From Venturia oleaginea (lineage: Eukaryota > Ascomycota > Dothideomycetes > Venturiales > Venturiaceae): a stretch of DNA of 64,000 nucleotides. Below, piece by piece: positions 23,406 through 33,806 of this stretch (position 1 is its first letter; each line of letters opens with the position of its first letter). The stretch is taken from contig JABMLP010000013.1 in the NCBI GenBank assembly GCA_013176395.1, forward strand, positions 1,302,001 through 1,366,000, given 5' to 3'. The notes under the pieces were generated by a model, which did not search any database, was not told the DNA's origin, and worked only from the letters and a program-made list of their open reading frames with translations. Made by a program: the position numbers and the translations under genes.

Positions 23406-24596
23406 GGTTGGGGCTGTTGGGGAAAGAAGTATTTTCTAGGTAGATATAGTTGTTGGCAGCGTTATTCGATGGTTGAATTGGTGTTGCGAGCACGCTGAGA
23501 TTGATATGAAGTTCTTCCCCGCCTTTCGGCCAAGCATATATATGTGCTCATAATAATGAGCTCCTCTCACATGATACGATGATGTCCCAAAGAAATGCAG
23601 CCGTGCTGCAGTATTCTACTAGATTGCTGGAGAGTGTCTTCACGACGGCCGCCTTGAATCCTACCACAATTCTTTCGGGATTGCGGGAGCTCTCCCCTAT
23701 TCATCTTAGCAATTCTGATCCTTGATCGAATTGAGCCTTTCCAAATCACCAAAGGACAAACTTGCAGACGCCACTGAAGAGCAATGCAGCAAATACAGTT
23801 CTTAACGCCTTCGAAACCCTTCTTGTCCAGTTATAGATCGTCCAGCACAGATCGAACCGCGGTACATTGAGCAAGAACCGCACCGGGAGGAAGCGGCGGG
23901 GATACGAGTCGACACCACAAAAGAGAACCTCACTCGCTTTCCCCTTCAAGCCCGGCTTCAACCATCACAAACTCTCAATGCCAACAGCAAACAGCAAACA
24001 TCAAAACCAGATGTCTGCGTGCGTCTCGACACTATCGCGCTCTAGAACGACCGACTTCACAATGCGAGCTAAGGTGCTCACGTCAAAAGCGAGGACGCAC
24101 TCCCTTCTGCAAGCCACTCCCAGTTCCAGTCCTCACAGGATTCGCGACATGGTCCTGGACACATTCGACCCCAACCCCGCGGATTTCACTTACAATTTAG
24201 ACTGCGGGGAAGCTGAATATGCACCGGAATACCGAGGCCCTCAGAAGATGCTCTTCAAGTGGTCAAAATCAACGTGCCAATACGTCGTTAACCTGATTTT
24301 CGTTAGCTATGCGTCTTTCACTTGGGCCTTAGTGTCGCCTAGCTGTCATGCATTCGATTCCCGAACTCTCCGAACTCTCCCTGGTCAACTGGCTGCTTCC
24401 TTTGATTAAGGGTCGCCAGGGATAGGTTGCTTGTGTGCAGGATGATCTGATATCTGTAGGCTGTGATCGAGGTATAATCCGTTGATTTCTTTCCTTTTCC
24501 ATCAACTCAATATTCCTCCTTTTCATTTAGCTGGCTCCGCCTCTCCTTCCCTAGTCCAGCTTTGTGCTCAAGAGATCTTCGCCCAGTGAAAGCAAA
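23406..24596. other. Intergenic, no supported gene
   Basis: 1.2 kb between the glycosidase pseudogene and the TRI12-like exporter. A 180-codon plus-strand frame at 23867-24409 opens on a non-ATG codon and shows no domain or splice signals. Judged noncoding; it includes the exporter promoter. Confidence 0.5.
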
Positions 24597-26782
24597 ATGG
24601 TTTCTGAGACGGATTCGGTTCCAAAGAAGCACGACGAGAAGCGGAACCCTGCTGGTCTCGTGATAGGGGCACAGCAAGTGCAGACGATCGAGGCCGTTCC
24701 AGGCCATGCCAATTATTACGAGAACGATGGAATACGAACATATGGCGACGATGAGGACCACGACCATGAGCCGCCTCTAACATTCTCAAGATTCATGAGG
24801 TAAGCAACATTTCAAGATCTTCCTATCGAATTGAGTTGACCGTTCCTAGCTTGGTGGCAATGGGTTTGTTATGGACAGGCTCGCAGATTCCGGTATACTT
24901 GTATGGCGGATGCCCTCCTTACATTTATGGTGATATTGGAGGCACGGATCGGTGGACTTGGTTGGTTCTGACATGTCACATATTATTACAAGCTAGGCTA
25001 ATAAGGCCAAGGTTTGTTGTGGCCAATCTATTAGCGTTGGCCGCCGTCTGTCCATTCGTGGGGTCGCTTTCTGATCTGATGGGCCGCCGCTATGTAGCTC
25101 TGATTGTAAGTCCTGATCTTTAGCAGTAGCATATTTGCAATTGCTCATAGTCTTGCTAGGGAGGCTGCTTCTTGATTGTGGGTAACGTAATCTGTGCTAC
25201 TGCGCATACTATGAATGTCTTCATCGGCGGCATGGTGTTCAATGGTGTAGGAGCAGGTATCAACGAGGTAGAGCAAAGCCTCCATGCATATGATCCGAAA
25301 ATTGCTAACTTTCTTCCAAGCTCACAGCTTTGGCTGCCACATCTGAAATGGCACCAACCCGAAAGCGAGGAACTTACGTATCTGCACTTATATTCACGAT
25401 CATACCGTTCTGTCCTTCGGTCTTGTGGTCCCAATTAATTGCATACCATTCTACCTGGAGATACTGTGGACTCATTTGTGGAGTCTGGGCAGCTATCGGT
25501 ACTCTTCTTGTACTCTTCTTCTACTTTCCGCCTCCACGAGTGAACTCGACTGGTCTCTCGAATAGGGAGGTTTTAGGACAGATTGACTGGCTTGGTGGAC
25601 TCTTGAGTATCTCTGGTCTTGTCCTATTCATGGCGGGCCTCCAATGGGGTGGATACATGGTAGGCCTTCCCCTGAGCTTCACCGTAACGTCTATAACAGC
25701 ATTCTTCTTCAGTACAAATGGCATACTGCCCATGTCTTGGTACCACTCATCCTCGGTGCCATCCTTGTCATCGCCTTTCTCTTCTGGCAATCATCAGCGA
25801 AAAACAAGCACCCCATGTTCCCTCATCGCTTACGACAAAACCCACGCGTGCTGTACTTGACGCTTTTGATCACATTTATCTCAGGCGCCAATTTCTTCTC
25901 GGTTTTGATGTTCTGGCCCACTCAAGCCTTCAACGTCTACGGCCATGATCCAATCGGAGTAGGGTTAAGAGGTCTGCCAATTGGTTTTGCGATCATGATC
26001 GGTGCTTGCATCGTGCTCGTCCTTCTCTCCGTCACGAGAGGGAAAATCAGAATGCTAATGCTCGGATCTACTATCACAATGACTGCTGGTAAATATTCAA
26101 CTCGGCGTGCATCAATTCTTCTCTGACATTTTACAGGTGTAGGAGCTCTAGCTTGCGCAAACCGGGACAATATGAGCACCGTCTATGTCATCCTGTGTAT
26201 CGCAGGCTTAGGGATCGGAGGTATCCTCGTACCGGCATCTATAATCACCACAATCGTGTGTCCGGATGACTTGATTGCTACCGTCTCAGCATTAACTCTG
26301 GCCATCAGAGTTGTAGGAGGGAGTATCGGCTATGCAATTTACTACAACGTGTTTTACAACAAATTTGTTCCGATCCTTACCGATAAAGTCCAAAGTAAGT
26401 TTTGTTGTAAATGTCTTAATTATGTACTAATGTCAGAAACCACAGCCGCGATGATCCAGACCGGATTTAGGAATGCGACCATCATCGGCGCCGTGATTAA
26501 GTTGACAGGAGATTCACTCATCGAAGAAATCAGCCACATTCCCGCTGTCCATGAAAAGGGGCCGGCTGTGCTTGAGAAGATTATCCTCGCAGGACAAATC
26601 GCGTACTCTGACGCATACAAATATGTGTATTTCGTATCCATTGCTTTTGGTGTGATTTCGGTTGCCGCCGCGGCTTTCCTTGGGGATATCGATCAATTCA
26701 TGGTTTGTGCTTACTGAATCTTTGCTAGAAAAACTGATACTAAACTTTGTAGGACGACCATGTTGCTGTTGTTATGCACTGA
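24597..26782 (+). CDS. MFS exporter, TRI12-like (fungal trichothecene efflux pump family)
   Basis: Predicted 14-TM plasma-membrane efflux pump of about 594 aa in nine exons: 24597-24799, 24850-24960, 25012-25105, 25160-25267, 25321-25659, 25713-26088, 26137-26394, 26437-26702 and 26753-26782. All eight introns are 42-54 nt and all phases agree. Landmarks: PVYLYGGCPPYIYGDIGG after TM1, then VCPFVGSLSDLMGRRYVALI (MFS signature), NGVGAGINELTALAATSEMA, GQIDWLGGLLSISGLVLFMA, HPMFPHRLRQNPRVLYLTL and LGIGGILVPASIITTIVCPD. The family includes trichothecene and siderophore-type exporters, but most members export unknown compounds, and no toxin-synthesis gene is visible here. A Zn2Cys6 regulator starts 660 bp downstream on the same strand, a common pairing for inducible efflux. 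Confidence 0.9.
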
Positions 26783-27442
26783 GTACGACATGTCGTTTTG
26801 GTCCGGCAGAAATACAGGGTCAAATATGGTTTGGGAAGTCTTTTGTTGATGGAAATATGGATGGATATAACTGCCAGGATGCTCCCTAAGATTAACGTCT
26901 TGTGTTGTTATAACAGTCGTGCAATGGACAAGATTGGAGCCACTCCTATTACTATGTTTCTTTTTCTATGGCTGTGAGATGTGAAGTGTGTTCCTGGTCG
27001 AATTGTCCATGCTGATTAAGCAGCTTGGTAATGGCGTTTTGAATCCCAGACCCTTGTCCCCTCGTCCCTCCTTTGGGATAGAATGGCCGTGACCTCATCT
27101 TCAACATGTCGGTGCCCGGGCGTCTCTGGGTATTTTGGACGCGTTCAAACTTCCGCAGATTCTCTTCGTTTGATTTTACCTGGCCCGCCGTTGTGTCCTG
27201 TACAGAGACCCCAAAATAGTAACCGTCTGCCCGATGACTCCCTGTCATCTTCACATCACTGCCGCCTGGAAGACGAAAAACACGCAGAAATCTCCTGTTG
27301 CTGGGCGTGAATCGAATCTGCGACGGAAATCATACAAATTCCCCTTCACTTCCATATCTTACGTATTTCTCGAATTCCTCCAGAGTGGCAATACTGACGC
27401 AGAACGGTTGCTTTTGGAGAAGAGGGGGAGTGGGAATCCAAC
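26783..27442. promoter_or_regulatory. Intergenic region upstream of Zn2Cys6 regulator
   Basis: Carries the 3' end of the exporter transcript and presumably the regulator promoter. No defined sites recognised. Confidence 0.45.
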
Positions 27443-30169
27443 ATGCCCGAGGACAACCTCTCTATTCTTCGCTCACCCACCATGCATGGTTCAGAAAACC
27501 GTGTACACAAGTCGAATAGCTCGAACCCCCTCTCTCCCAATGCAAGTTCGGCTCTCAATCCGCGGTCCTGCGTAACCTGCCGCAGGCGCAAAGTAAAATG
27601 CGACAAGAAATTGAAATGTACAAATTGCGTAAAAGCGAATATAGACTGTGTATATCCATCGCCGGGAAGGGCACCACGAAAACCACGGAAGCCGCAAGAT
27701 TCTGAACTGTTGGAAAGGTTGCGCAAATTGGAGGGAGTCGTGCAAATGCTTGGGACGGCGGTTCCGCTGGAAGAGGGAGAATCGCCGCCCAAAGGTGAGC
27801 AGGGCAAGCCGGAGAGAGAAGAGACGCATGAAGAATGGATACAACAGACATGTCGGCAACTGAAAGATTTGGGGAAGGAAAAGGCTGCGCAGGATGCTGC
27901 GAAGGCGCCTAAAAAGGACCATACATTGGAAAAGAGATTTGGCAGACTTGTGGTGGACGAGGGGAGGAGTCGATATATCAACCCTAGTTTCTGGGCTAGC
28001 CTTAGTGATGAGGTAGGAATATACTTTCTCCGGCAGAAGGAGATGCTGACCACATTTGCTAGGTCGAAGATCTGAAGGAAATGCTCAACAGCAGTGATGA
28101 TGACGAGGATAACGATTATCCCTCTCCAGGGACATCGCACTCCTCTCCACACCACCAAGGGTTCCTGTTTGGACTCAGCTCACAGAATGTCGACATGTAC
28201 GCGCTTCATCCGCCTAGGGAACATGTCGCTATGTACTGGCAGGTCTACAAGGAAAATGTTGATCCTCTAGTCAAAGTCATACATGCGCCGACTATCGAGC
28301 CAACGATTTTGAAATCAGCAGACGGCTTGGAGAGGATTCATCGCGGTTTAGAATGTCTTTTGTTTGCTGTGTACTACGGCGCAATCACGTCCATGTGGCC
28401 AGAAGAGGTACAAAAGCTCTTCGGCGAAGAGAAACTGGAGCTGCTGACAAGGTATCGGTTCGGACTCGAGCAAGCCCTTGCTCGGGCGGAGTTCTTGCAG
28501 ACCGACGAGATCATTGTGCTCCAAGCATTCATCATATTCTTGATATGTTTGCGACGAAATGATGATGCCCGAATTATATGGACGTTGACAGGTTTGGTGG
28601 TTCGAATGGCGCAAACGCTGGGATTACATAGAGATGGCACGCATTTCCCTCTTCCGCCATTTCAAATAGAGATGTAAGCAGCAGATCCTAAACAGGCTTA
28701 TCACGTACATGCTAACATAGACTACAGGAGGCGACGGCTCTGGTGGCAAATATGTATTCTCGATGCACGAGCAAGCGAGGATCATGGTTGTGACCCAACA
28801 ATCATTGATCATGCTTTTGACACTCAGGTGAGCAAGGCCGGGTTATCGGTGTTTACTGCTCGCAAATTTACACCGTTAGATGCCCACCAATGTGAATGAC
28901 GACGAACTGGACCCTGACATGACTGAGCTCCCAAAGTCGAAAACAGGCTGTACAGAAATGACCTTTGGCTTGATTCGTTTTGAGATTACAAGCACTCTTC
29001 GGAAACTCCAATTCTTGCCCCCAGGACCCCGAAAATGTAACCGCCACTTCACCGAAATGAGCATGGAGAAGAAGGAGAGCTGGATAAAGGAGTGTCATGA
29101 GAAGCTTGAGACTCAATATATTAAGGACGGCGATATGAATGTTCCACTCTATTGGGTAAACGTCTTCATATCATTTTCAGTGAAGTCTAGCGACTAATAT
29201 CTCTCACAGGTCATCGCTACTGTATCCCGTCTCATTATGTCCAAGATGTGGTTGATGGTTTATCACCCGTTTCAAAGGATCGACGGCGGGTCCAGCCTTC
29301 CACAAGAGATCCGAGACAAACTCTTTCAAACTTCGGTTGAAAATGTCGAATATTCCTTGCTACTAGAAAATGAAGATAGAACCAAGAAATGGGGCTGGCT
29401 ATTCAGGACTTACGTACAATGGCACGCCATTGCATTCCTACTTTCAGAGCTTTGCGTCAGGACAGAAGGCGAAAGTGTAGAGAGGGCGTGGAAGGCTATC
29501 GACTTTGTTTTGAACCGGAGATTCATCGACGATAGCATCTCACACTCGACAAACAAGATGAAGAGTCATCTCTGGAAACCAATGAAGCGGCTGATGGACA
29601 AAGCCAGGGCAGCACGGGCTAAAGCTATTGTCAAAGCGCAAGAAGAACAACGAGCAAGGGCCAGAGCACTACATCAAGCCCAGGTCTCATTGGGAACAAG
29701 TGCTTTCGACCCTATCGTACCGATGATGAATCTTGACTTCAGCGTTGATCGGCTTTTCCCTGGACGACCAATTGGCGACCTTTCAACGCCACTGCCAGAT
29801 ACATCATTGGACATGACTGGGTTCTCGCTTACAAGCGGTTTTCCGATAGACCAGAAGGTTGCAACTGCATCGCCTATCGTCAGCGTGGATCAGATCATGA
29901 CGCCCATCCAAAATGGCCTTGTATCGGGCGTGTCGACCGACACGTTTCCTGCCCAATTTGAAATGAGGGACGATTGGCTGAGGAATGGGCTTGCTGATGT
30001 CTCTCCTACTGGCGCCTCAGCTTTTTTGCAGGACGGTGATGTGGATTGGGCGAATTGGGATGATATGGTGAACGAATATGGCATAAAAGTGGACAGCAAT
30101 CCGTCCGAGGACTCTGGGCAGCCTGGTGCTTTCAATCCAACGTTAAATTCGTTCAGCCAATGGTATTAA
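27443..30169 (+). CDS. Zn2Cys6 fungal transcription factor
   Basis: Nuclear sequence-specific regulator of 838 aa. Five exons: 27443-28012, 28063-28673, 28728-28827, 28880-29155 and 29210-30169; introns 50-54 nt. The binuclear zinc cluster is complete: Cys at 43, 46, 53, 59, 62 and 69 (C-x2-C-x6-C-x5-C-x2-C-x6-C), followed by a basic linker and a short leucine-bearing dimerisation helix (LLERLRKLEGVVQML). The middle region holds a fungal-specific TF domain: YWQVYKENVDPLVKVIHAPT, the LGLHRDGTHF motif and RRRLWWQICILDARASEDHG. The C-terminus is rich in Asp/Ser/Pro and ends in DWANWDDMVNEYGI, which looks like an acidic activation region. It may control the neighbouring exporter (inference from position only). 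Confidence 0.92.
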
Positions 30170-30517
30170 ACTGATTGACCTGTTCTCCGAGCATGAAGCT
30201 TTTTGGACTAGGAACGATGGATATGAGATGTGTTTGTGAAGTAGTCCGTAACGCATGGCGCTTATCAAAAATACCCCACTCTCGAGATGATGGCATGCGT
30301 TGCTACGGACCTGACATGGATATCCTCATACCGAGTGAACATAATCTTGGTCCTAAAAAACAAATAAATCCAATCCCATTCGGACCTAGCTTCGCCGAAG
30401 GCAGTGACGTATGAGATTCGCGAACCAACATTTTTTAAGACGCGAGAAATTGTTCATCAATCAACAACATCATCCTCCCTCAAATCTCATCATCCAATAG
30501 ACATCCCGACGACAATC
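30170..30517. other. Short intergenic region
   Basis: 348 bp separating the regulator from the cyclophilin gene. A run of A/T-rich leader sequence precedes the ATG at 30518. Nothing else seen. Confidence 0.5.
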
Positions 30518-31241
30518 ATGGGTATCTTCTCCAAGATCTTCAAGAAGGACAAGGGCGGAGATGGGTCTCCCCCCGCAACTTCAACTTCAACTTCACCAGA
30601 CACAGCCACAGCCACAACATCGTCACAAGCACCAGCTGCCTCTTCACCGAGCGCCAACCTCGACAAACCACAGGGCGTGATTCTTCATACCAGCCTGGGC
30701 GATATCACCATTGCTTTGTTCTCTGAACAAACCCCAAAAGTGTGTTACTTTGAAATTGCTATCAAACATGGGTAAATACTAAAACATATCACAGACTTGC
30801 AAGAACTTCGCGACTCTAGCAGCAACACACAAGTACGACAATGTCGTCTTCCACAGGATCATCGCCGGATTCATGATCCAAGGCGTAAGTTCGTCACGGC
30901 CAATCCCCAATTCCCTCATTAACAAAGATAAACAGGGCGATCCCACCGGCACAGGAATGGGCGGCTCATCCATTTACGGCAGCAAGTTCGAGGATGAGAT
31001 CGTTTCTTCGCTTAGGCATGAGGATAAGGGTACTCTCTCAATGGCCAATTCGGGCCCTGGTACGAACGGCTCTCAGTTTTTCATTACTTTGGGACCAACG
31101 CCACATTTGGATGGTAAGCACACTGTCTTTGGACACGTTGCTGATGGGATGGATGTTGTTGATAAGCTTGGTGCCGTGGCTACTGACAAAAGTGACAAGC
31201 CGCGTGAGAAGGTGTATATCAAGTCCGCTGAGGCTTTCTAG
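30518..31241 (+). CDS. Peptidyl-prolyl cis-trans isomerase, PPIL1-type cyclophilin
   Basis: Catalyses proline isomerisation. Three exons: 30518-30739, 30795-30884 and 30936-31241; 205 aa. The first 50 residues are an extra basic/Ser-Thr-Ala-rich extension ([14 protein letters not shown]...). The cyclophilin domain starts at [16 protein letters not shown]. Key parts are [19 protein letters not shown] (catalytic Arg 95), then [25 protein letters not shown], and [11 protein letters not shown], where the cyclosporin-contact Trp of CypA is His. [16 protein letters not shown] matches PPIL1, a spliceosome-associated cyclophilin, better than PPIL3. The N-terminal extension is unusual for PPIL1 (usually about 166 aa). 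Nuclear/spliceosomal location is inferred from the family. Confidence 0.93.
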
Positions 31242-31704
31242 ATCGAATGACATCTTCCAAGAAGAACGAGAAAGAATGGAAAACGATAATGTTCGGGATG
31301 GATAGGCGACTCGAAGAAGCTGGATTGTACGCTCAGGTGCACAAAGTAATTGATAATCCAGCTCCGGCTGTTTAATCTACGCCACCGGTGTGGTTGTTTG
31401 ATCCAAAGCGAGAGCGAAACTCGCTATGAAGATAAGGTGATCATTAAGATCCATAACCTGGCTGCGAAATTAGGAAGCAATACAGTCAGCCAGAACAGGC
31501 CCCCTTTTCTGTTGTCTTTCGAAGACGTGGCCATTGAGTGTTATTGCCAGTTCTTTGACAGGGTCACGAGGGTCAACTTGAAGCTGAAGAGATCGTCTCC
31601 ACTTTCCTAAGCGAGTCTTGCTATTCTATCTCAAAACGCGGATACGAGCCGTTCATTCCGTCTATCTGCATCGCGCCCGTGCATATCCAAACCTTTGACC
31701 ATAT
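31242..31704. other. Convergent 3' intergenic region
   Basis: 463 bp between the converging cyclophilin and methylcitrate synthase genes. No additional feature recognised. Confidence 0.55.
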
Positions 31705-33349
31705 TTACGCGCCAACCTGATCCAGGATGCCTTGCAAGTTAATGCTCTTTGGTCTCTCAATTGGTAGACCCAATGCACGGTCCCAGATAAGCTGCGCGAG
31801 TGGTCCAAGACCACGGCTGACACCGAATGTCGCTGTGTAGTATAGGGTCTCGGTGAACCCATAGTGGTGGAAAAGAACGCCGGAGCTGGAGTCGACATTT
31901 GGGAATGGGTTCTTGGTCTACAATGTTAGTTAGCGAGGATTCGCAACTCGATGCGATGGGGGCGACCTTGCCTTTCCATGCTCGGTGAGTACGCCTGGAG
32001 CGATATCCGAGTTGGCCTTGACGAGCTTATACACCGGATCGTTCGCGATTTCTGGCCTCGCCGCAGCAAAGTCCATCAGCGCCTCAAATCGAGGATCTGG
32101 CTTCCTTAACACGGCGTGGCCATAACCTGGAACGACACGACCGCTCTTCAGCGTACTCCACAAGTAGTCCTTGACGTCTTTGTCCGTGTATTTGTCTGGG
32201 ATAACCTCCTTCATTTGGATGATCCATCGAAGGACCTCCTGTGCGGCGAGACCATGGAGGGGACCTGCTAGACCCTGCAGACCAGCACTGTACGAGAGGA
32301 AAGCATCCGACAAGGCAGAGCCGACCAAATGGGTGGTGTGAGCCGAGACGTTGCCTCCCTCATGGTCACCGTGGAGAGCGAGATATAGGCGGAGCAAGTC
32401 CTGGAAGCCCTCATTCTCCTTTCCACCCTTGCCGAGCATAGCCGCGAAGTTATAACTCCAATCCTGGTTCACTTCGACTTCGGCTGGGAGAGCTCCTCCG
32501 CCACGGTACGCATTTTGGTAGATCTTCGCAGCAATAGTGGGTAGCTTCGCGAGCAAGCTGATGGAGTCGTTGAAGGTTGGCTCCCAGTAGTCAGCCTTGC
32601 TAATGCCTTTCTCATATGCCTTCGCAAACTCGGAGGTGTAGTTGAGAGCGGAAACAGCACATGCGAATTGCGTCATTGGGTGTAGATCCTTTGGAAATGC
32701 GTCAAGCATCTCGTTCAAGAAAGCGGGAAGTTGTGCTTTCTCTGCAAGTTCTCGCGAAAGAAGGCGGACTTGTCCAGTCGTTGGGACTTCCCCAGTGAGT
32801 AGCAGCCAGAACATGGCCTCTGGCAGCATTTCTGTGCCAGAGGTGCCCTTTGGGAGCTCCTTTTGGCAATCCTTGATGGTCTTGCCGTGAAATCGGATAC
32901 CCTCATTCGCGTCAAGGACAGATCCCTCCCATACCATAGCCTTGAGGCCTCTGTTTTCTTGTTAGCACTTTTTAGCTGCCCAATTTTTGTCCGTTTTACC
33001 TCATGCCACCCAATGCATTCTCAACCTTGCAGTCTCCCAACTTCTTGTCTCCGACAGCCTTTACTTTCTTGAGCAGTTCTCGTTTCGCTGGAATCAAGCG
33101 TTTCAAGGTCTCCTTGAGATCTGGCTCTGAAGCTGAAGCATAGCCACATCTTGACTGGCAAGCTTGTGCTGCTAGAGTGTAAGCGGAAATGAATTAATCA
33201 ACTGAGCATTGCGCTCACCAGTGATGATTTTACTGGCGACTGAAGGCTACAATTGATTGTTAGCAGCTCGAATCTTATACGAAGAAGTCACGGCAACTCA
33301 CGCGTGCAGCTCTAAGAGCTCGCGAAGCTGTTCTCGCGTTCATGGCCAT
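31705..33349 (-). CDS. mcsA: 2-methylcitrate synthase, mitochondrial
   Basis: Condenses propionyl-CoA with oxaloacetate to 2-methylcitrate, the first step of the methylcitrate cycle, and usually also has some citrate synthase activity. Five exons: 33349-33302, 33246-33219, 33171-33000, 32950-31972 and 31917-31705; 479 aa. An Arg/Ala-rich presequence ([16 protein letters not shown]) indicates mitochondria. Citrate-synthase motifs: [38 protein letters not shown], the active-site [14 protein letters not shown] and [43 protein letters not shown]-type wording ([16 protein letters not shown]) and the neighbouring isocitrate-lyase-type gene favour McsA over housekeeping CitA. The fourth intron (31971-31918) begins GCAAGG and ends TAG, and the exons join in the invariant stretch [14 protein letters not shown], so it is a GC-AG intron. 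Confidence 0.93.
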
Positions 33350-33806
33350 GATGGCCGCGGGGAAGCTTTGATTGCGGGGAGAAATATTTTGGATAGGATC
33401 AATTGCACGACTCAACCGATTTCTTTGTCCAAGAAGTTGAAAGATTGCAGAACGGGGGGATGTTTAGACGCCACGGTTAGCACCGGGCAATGTTTCGTAT
33501 CTTACCTTGGGGACCTGGAGCGGAGCCATGAGGGCCTTGGTGCCCGTTTTGTAGACGAGTATCTCATCCGAGGAAGCTCGGACATACGGGAAAGCAGCGG
33601 CTATCATACCACCAATTGCTAGCTAAGACGCTGGAGGCTCTTCAGAGAATACATACAAACATAGCCGCCGAACCCGCTTGTGTCTCATGAGAGCAGAGTT
33701 TGGAAGCACGGCGAGCTTGTGACAAAGCGGAACATCATCCGCTATAAACATTGCACTGCATCAATTCCGCCTCTTCTTACTCTCCACCATTCCACCTACT
33801 GTCAGT
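33350..33806. promoter_or_regulatory. Bidirectional promoter of the methylcitrate-cycle pair
   Basis: 457 bp between the divergent starts of methylcitrate synthase (33349, leftward) and methylisocitrate lyase (33807, rightward). Shared control by propionate is plausible. I do not assign individual binding sites. Confidence 0.6.

Noticed and set aside
23867..24409. 180-codon frame upstream of the TRI12-like gene
   Set aside because: Opens at a non-ATG codon, has no domain, and overlaps the expected promoter.
24597..30169. A complete secondary-metabolite cluster around the exporter and regulator
   Set aside because: No backbone synthase or tailoring enzyme is present on either side within the window.
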